Both the position numbers and the translations under genes were made by a program. A DNA stretch of 23,555 nt from Pseudomonadota bacterium. GTDB lineage: Bacteria > Pseudomonadota > Gammaproteobacteria > Burkholderiales > Burkholderiaceae_C. Numbering within the stretch: position 1 is the first letter of the stretch; each line of letters begins with the position of its first letter. The DNA lies in the NCBI GenBank assembly GCA_023390985.1, contig JAEWBU010000306.1, positions 1 to 23,555 on the forward strand. Reading direction: 5' to 3'. Below the pieces are notes generated by a model, which saw nothing but the letters and a program-made list of their open reading frames with translations, was not told the DNA's origin and made no database searches. Of the stretch, positions 20,385 through 23,555 are shown one piece after another.

Positions 20385-22940
20385 TCACTCGACCGGCTGG
20401 AAACCCAGCGCCTTCATCGCGGCGAGCGGGTTGATGCTGCTGTCGCGGTAGCCGGCCCACGGCTCGTTGCCGCGATCCAGCCGCTGGTGCACCGTGGCCA
20501 CGGTCCAGTGCGCGCCGCTCTTGAGGCCCTTCAGCTCATCCCAGTCGACCGGCACCGAGATGCCCAGGCCCGGGCGCGCGCGCGCCGACCAGGCCGCGAC
20601 GGTGGTCGCACCGAAGCCGTTGCGCAGGTAGTCGATGAAGATCCTGCCCACCCGGTTCCTGGGCCCGCTCTTGGCCACGAACCGCTGCGGGATCGTGCGG
20701 GCGAGGTGTTCGACGACCGCCTGCGAGAAGTCCTTCACCGTGTCCCAGCCGTACTTCGGCTTGAGCGGAACCACCACGTGCAGGCCCTTGCCGCCGCTGG
20801 TCTTGAGCCACGAAGGCAGGCCCAGCTCCTGCAGGAACGCGTGCACCAGCTGCGCGGCCTCCTGCACCTGCTTCCACTCCACGCCTTCGCCCGGGTCCAG
20901 ATCGAATGTCATGCGATCGGGCTGGTCGGCCTTGTTGGCCACGGCGTTCCAGGTGTGGAACTCGATCACGTTCATCTGCGCGGCCGACAGCAGGCCTTCG
21001 GGCGCGGCGATCTCCAGCATCGGCGGATGGCCGGGGAAGATCTTCGGGTCGAGCTGCTCGACGCCCGGCATCTTGTAGCGCTCCAGGTGCTTCTGGAAGA
21101 ACAGCTGGCCCTCGATGCCGTCGGGCGCGCGCACCATCGCGATCGGCCGGCGCTTCAGGTGTTCCATCATCAGCGGCGCGACCAGCGCGTAGTAGCGCAC
21201 CAGCTCGATCTTGGTCAGCCCGCTCTGCGGATCGACCACGCGTTGCGGGTTGCTGACGCGCAGGCCTGGAGGGAGCGCCGCGGGCTCCTGCGCCTTCTTG
21301 CGTGGTGCCGCGGTCTTCGCCGGCGCGTCGCCGCCTGGCGCGTGCCGCGCGGTCTCCACCGTGATCCGCCGGGCCGGTTTGTCGGTGCGCAGGCCATGGA
21401 ACACCGAGTGCCGCACCTTGCCCTCGCGCGTCCATTCGCCGAACGAGACTTCGGCGACGAGCTCGGGCCTGACCCAGTGGGCGTCGCGCGGGATGCCCAC
21501 GCCGCCGCCGTCGAACGGGTTCTTCTCCGCCGCGAGCCCATCGAGCCGCTCGCGCACGTCGCGCAGCGTTCGCTCGTTGAAGCCGGTGCCCACGTTGCCC
21601 GCGTAGCGCAGCTTGCCGTCGTCGCCGTGCACGCCCAGCAGCAGCGAGCCGATGCCGCTGCGCGAGCCCTTGGGATCGGTCCAGCCCGCCACCACGAATT
21701 CCTGCCGGTGCGCGCACTTGAGCTTGATCCAGTCGCTGGAGCGGCGGCACACGTAGCCCGAGTCGCGCCGCTTGGCGATGACGCCTTCCAGTCCCAGCTG
21801 GCAGGCCGAGGCCAGGATGTCCTGCGCCGGCGCGTCGAACACCTCGCTGAAGCGCACGTTGTCGTGCGGCTTTCTTTCGACGATGCGGCGCAGCACCTCG
21901 CGCCGCTGCTCCAGCGGCACGTTGCGCAGGTCGTAGCCGGCGCAGTAGGGCAGGTCGAACAGGTAGTAGACGATCTGCGCGGTGCGCTGCGAATCGAATG
22001 CGCCCTGCAGCGCCTGGAAGTCGGCCGGCGTGTCGCGGCCCGGCATGATGATCTCGCCGTCGTACCAGCCGTCCGGCAATTCCATGCCCTGCAGCGCCTG
22101 CTGCAGCGCGGGCAGGCGCGAGGTCCAGTCGTGGCCGTTGCGCGTGATCAGGCGGACCTTGCCGCCCTCGGCCCGGGCCAGCATGCGGTAGCCGTCGAAC
22201 TTGATCTCGAACACCCATTTGCCCGGATCCGCGGGCGGCGCGTCCACCAGCACGGCGAGTTCGGGCTGCAGCTTGTCGGGCAGGGCGGCGGGGACGGAGC
22301 CCTCGGGCGGCCCGGAAGAGTCGGGGGCGCTCGCGGGCGCAGGAGCGGACTGCGGCGGCTCCGGGCGGTCGTCCTGGTCGCTCACGCTGTCGGGCATCTC
22401 GTCGACGACGCTGAACTCGCTGCCGGGTCGAACGAACTCGTCGCGTTCCTTGATCAGCAGCCACGGGTCTTCGCGGCCGTTGCCACGGCCCTTCATCCGC
22501 ACCAGCGTCCACTTGCCGTGCAGCTTGTGGCCGCGCAGCTCGAACTTGAGCTTGCCCTCGCGGAAACCCTGGTGCGGGTCTTCCAGCGGCACCCAGGTGC
22601 CCTTGTCCCAGATGATGACCTTGCCCGCGCCGTAGTTGCCCTTGGGAATCGTGCCCTCGAAGCGGTTGTAGGCGATCGGATGGTCCTCGGTCGGCATCGC
22701 CATGCGCTTGTCGGCCGGATCGAAGCTGGGGCCCTTGGGCACGGCCCAGCTCTTCATCGTGCCGTCGAGTTCCAGGCGGAAGTCGTAGTGCAGCCGCGTC
22801 GCCCAGTGCTTCTGCACGACGAAGGCGCGTGCCTGCTCGTTGGGCACGCCGCCTTCCGCCGGCTCGGGCGTGGCGTCGAACCGGCGCTTGGCCCGATAGG
22901 TCTTCAGCGCATCGCCGGGGGAGGGCCGCTCGTCTGCCAT
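20385..22940 (-). CDS. ligD: DNA ligase D (3'-phosphoesterase - ATP ligase - primase/polymerase)
   Basis: 851 residues, the full three-domain bacterial NHEJ enzyme in the Pseudomonas order. Phosphoesterase domain about 1-185: H45, H51, D53, R55 and H87 match the P. aeruginosa residues I recall (H42, H48, D50, R52, H84) at a constant shift. A Pro/Ser linker spans about 186-220. Ligase about 225-530: nucleotidyl-acceptor K247 in FEIKFDGYR, GLEGVIAKRRDSGY and DWIKLKC motifs. AEP-type polymerase about 555-851: D680 and D682 in TFDLDPGEG, LKTSGGKGLHVVVPL. With Ku it repairs double-strand breaks. No ku gene is in the window. ATG 22940 overlaps the preceding gene's stop (TGATG). Confidence 0.96.
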   Translation of the reverse strand: MADERPSPGDALKTYRAKRRFDATPEPAEGGVPNEQARAFVVQKHWATRLHYDFRLELDGTMKSWAVPKGPSFDPADKRMAMPTEDHPIAYNRFEGTIPKGNYGAGKVIIWDKGTWVPLEDPHQGFREGKLKFELRGHKLHGKWTLVRMKGRGNGREDPWLLIKERDEFVRPGSEFSVVDEMPDSVSDQDDRPEPPQSAPAPASAPDSSGPPEGSVPAALPDKLQPELAVLVDAPPADPGKWVFEIKFDGYRMLARAEGGKVRLITRNGHDWTSRLPALQQALQGMELPDGWYDGEIIMPGRDTPADFQALQGAFDSQRTAQIVYYLFDLPYCAGYDLRNVPLEQRREVLRRIVERKPHDNVRFSEVFDAPAQDILASACQLGLEGVIAKRRDSGYVCRRSSDWIKLKCAHRQEFVVAGWTDPKGSRSGIGSLLLGVHGDDGKLRYAGNVGTGFNERTLRDVRERLDGLAAEKNPFDGGGVGIPRDAHWVRPELVAEVSFGEWTREGKVRHSVFHGLRTDKPARRITVETARHAPGGDAPAKTAAPRKKAQEPAALPPGLRVSNPQRVVDPQSGLTKIELVRYYALVAPLMMEHLKRRPIAMVRAPDGIEGQLFFQKHLERYKMPGVEQLDPKIFPGHPPMLEIAAPEGLLSAAQMNVIEFHTWNAVANKADQPDRMTFDLDPGEGVEWKQVQEAAQLVHAFLQELGLPSWLKTSGGKGLHVVVPLKPKYGWDTVKDFSQAVVEHLARTIPQRFVAKSGPRNRVGRIFIDYLRNGFGATTVAAWSARARPGLGISVPVDWDELKGLKSGAHWTVATVHQRLDRGNEPWAGYRDSSINPLAAMKALGFQPVE

Positions 22941-23551
22941 CAGGCGCTGTCGCGCAGGCGCTTGATCTCGTCGTGGTTGCGCTGCACCTGCTGGAACTGG
23001 CGCTCGACGACCTGCTTCACAGCGTCCGGCAACGGCTGCTTCAACGCCTTGCGGTAGCGCGCCACCGCGTTGTCCTCGCCGCGCTCGGCCTCCTGCAGCA
23101 CCGCACGGTCGTCGTAGGTGGTGAGCGCCGAGCGCACCGACACCCAGCCGCGGTGCAGCGCGCCGGCGGCGCTGCCGCTGTCCTTGGGAGTGCCGCCGAG
23201 GGAGCGGATCTGCTGGTTGAGTTCCTCCGCGCCGCGGCGGCAGTCGTCCGCGCGCTGCAGGAAGATCGACTTCAGGTCCGCGCGCCTGGCCTGGTCGGCG
23301 CATTCGCTGAAGCCGTACTCGCCGTCCTTGGAGCATTCGACCAGGTCCTGCAACGCATCGATCACGTCGTCGCGATCGCCGCTCGTGTTGCCGGCGCCCT
23401 GTGCGCGTCCCACCGAGCCGGCCACGCCGCCTGCGTCGTCGTCGGAGCCGCGGGCCATGTCGGTGCCGCCGGTGCGCGGCGCACGCGACGCGGCCAGGTC
23501 GTCGGCTTCCACCGCCGACGGCTCGCCCGCCATCGGGCCGCGCAGCCCCAT
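22940..23551 (-). CDS. PA2169 family four-helix-bundle (DUF2383) protein, possibly 5'-truncated
   Basis: 203 residues from an ATG at 23551; the frame is open to the window edge, so the true start may lie outside. The first about 60 residues are Gly/Asp/Arg-rich and probably disordered. The DUF2383 bundle begins near DDVIDALQDLVECSKDGEYG and contains FLQRADDCRRGAEELNQQIR, LGGTPKDSGSAAGALHRGW, an EDNAVARYRKAL helix and a final VVERQFQQVQRNHDEIKRL. This ferritin-like fold family has Glu/His residues that may bind metal; members are often stress-associated. Its TGA overlaps the ligD ATG, so the two are translationally coupled. The N-terminal extension is unusual and its start uncertain. Confidence 0.85.
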   Translation of the reverse strand: MGLRGPMAGEPSAVEADDLAASRAPRTGGTDMARGSDDDAGGVAGSVGRAQGAGNTSGDRDDVIDALQDLVECSKDGEYGFSECADQARRADLKSIFLQRADDCRRGAEELNQQIRSLGGTPKDSGSAAGALHRGWVSVRSALTTYDDRAVLQEAERGEDNAVARYRKALKQPLPDAVKQVVERQFQQVQRNHDEIKRLRDSA

Positions 23552-23555
23552 GCCC

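Noticed and set aside
20148..23057. Long plus-strand frame opposite ligD (about 970 codons)
   Set aside because: Composition is His/Gln/Arg-rich without any domain, and it is exactly antisense to a well-supported three-domain LigD.

Overview
This 23.6-kb window is GC-rich, densely coded and proteobacterial. Two Bug-type solute receptors, a MobA-type 3-hydroxybenzoate hydroxylase very close to the Comamonas testosteroni enzyme as I remember it, a DUF1127 protein, a trace of a PHA-system protein and LysR/MerR-controlled efflux modules suggest a Burkholderiales chromosome, most likely Comamonadaceae (Variovorax/Ramlibacter-like). The taxonomy is an inference from gene content. No rRNA, tRNA, CRISPR array or intact insertion sequence was recognised.

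Layout. 1-593 (-) is the 5' part of a Bug solute receptor running off the window. 690-2341 (-) holds a Cys-pair protein, a small TTG-start protein and an outer-membrane beta-barrel of the phenol MetA family. 2342-4258 is loosely packed and eroded: a small acidic protein, a PHA-granule-region-like protein with a non-conserved N-terminus, a DUF1127 protein and a remnant of a DnaQ-like exonuclease. 4295-5527 holds an AI-2E-type permease convergent with a secreted glycine-rich protein. 5863-8227 (-) is a MerR regulator followed by an MFS exporter, with a MerR-style promoter in the 49-bp gap.

8527-13405 is a divergent module. A LysR regulator (+) faces a tightly spaced minus-strand series: NepI-like MFS exporter, zinc alcohol dehydrogenase, exported mandelonitrile-lyase-type cupin, exported carboxymuconolactone-decarboxylase-family protein and possibly a 54-residue membrane peptide. 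A perfect 9-bp inverted repeat containing T-N11-A lies between the two arms. 13486-13801 is a frameshifted C-terminal scrap of a molybdopterin oxidoreductase.

13952-17968 is a 3-hydroxybenzoate module: mobA and a translationally coupled Bug receptor (-), divergent from a LysR regulator (+). A T-N11-A palindrome sits about 65 bp upstream of a plausible Bug/mobA transcription start. The inferred logic is that LysR senses an aromatic acid and induces a periplasmic binding protein plus the hydroxylase that makes protocatechuate; no ring-cleavage genes are in the window.

18032-18724 (+) is a histidine-kinase-like protein without a recognisable ATPase. It overlaps tail-to-tail with a minus-strand operon running to the window's right end: PA2169-like four-helix protein, LigD, histidine phosphatase and NAD(P)H-hydrate dehydratase, joined by TGATG overlaps or short gaps. 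Four copies of a degenerate intergenic repeat with a GCTTCYGGCC core lie at about 4046, 5816, 8463 and 13916.
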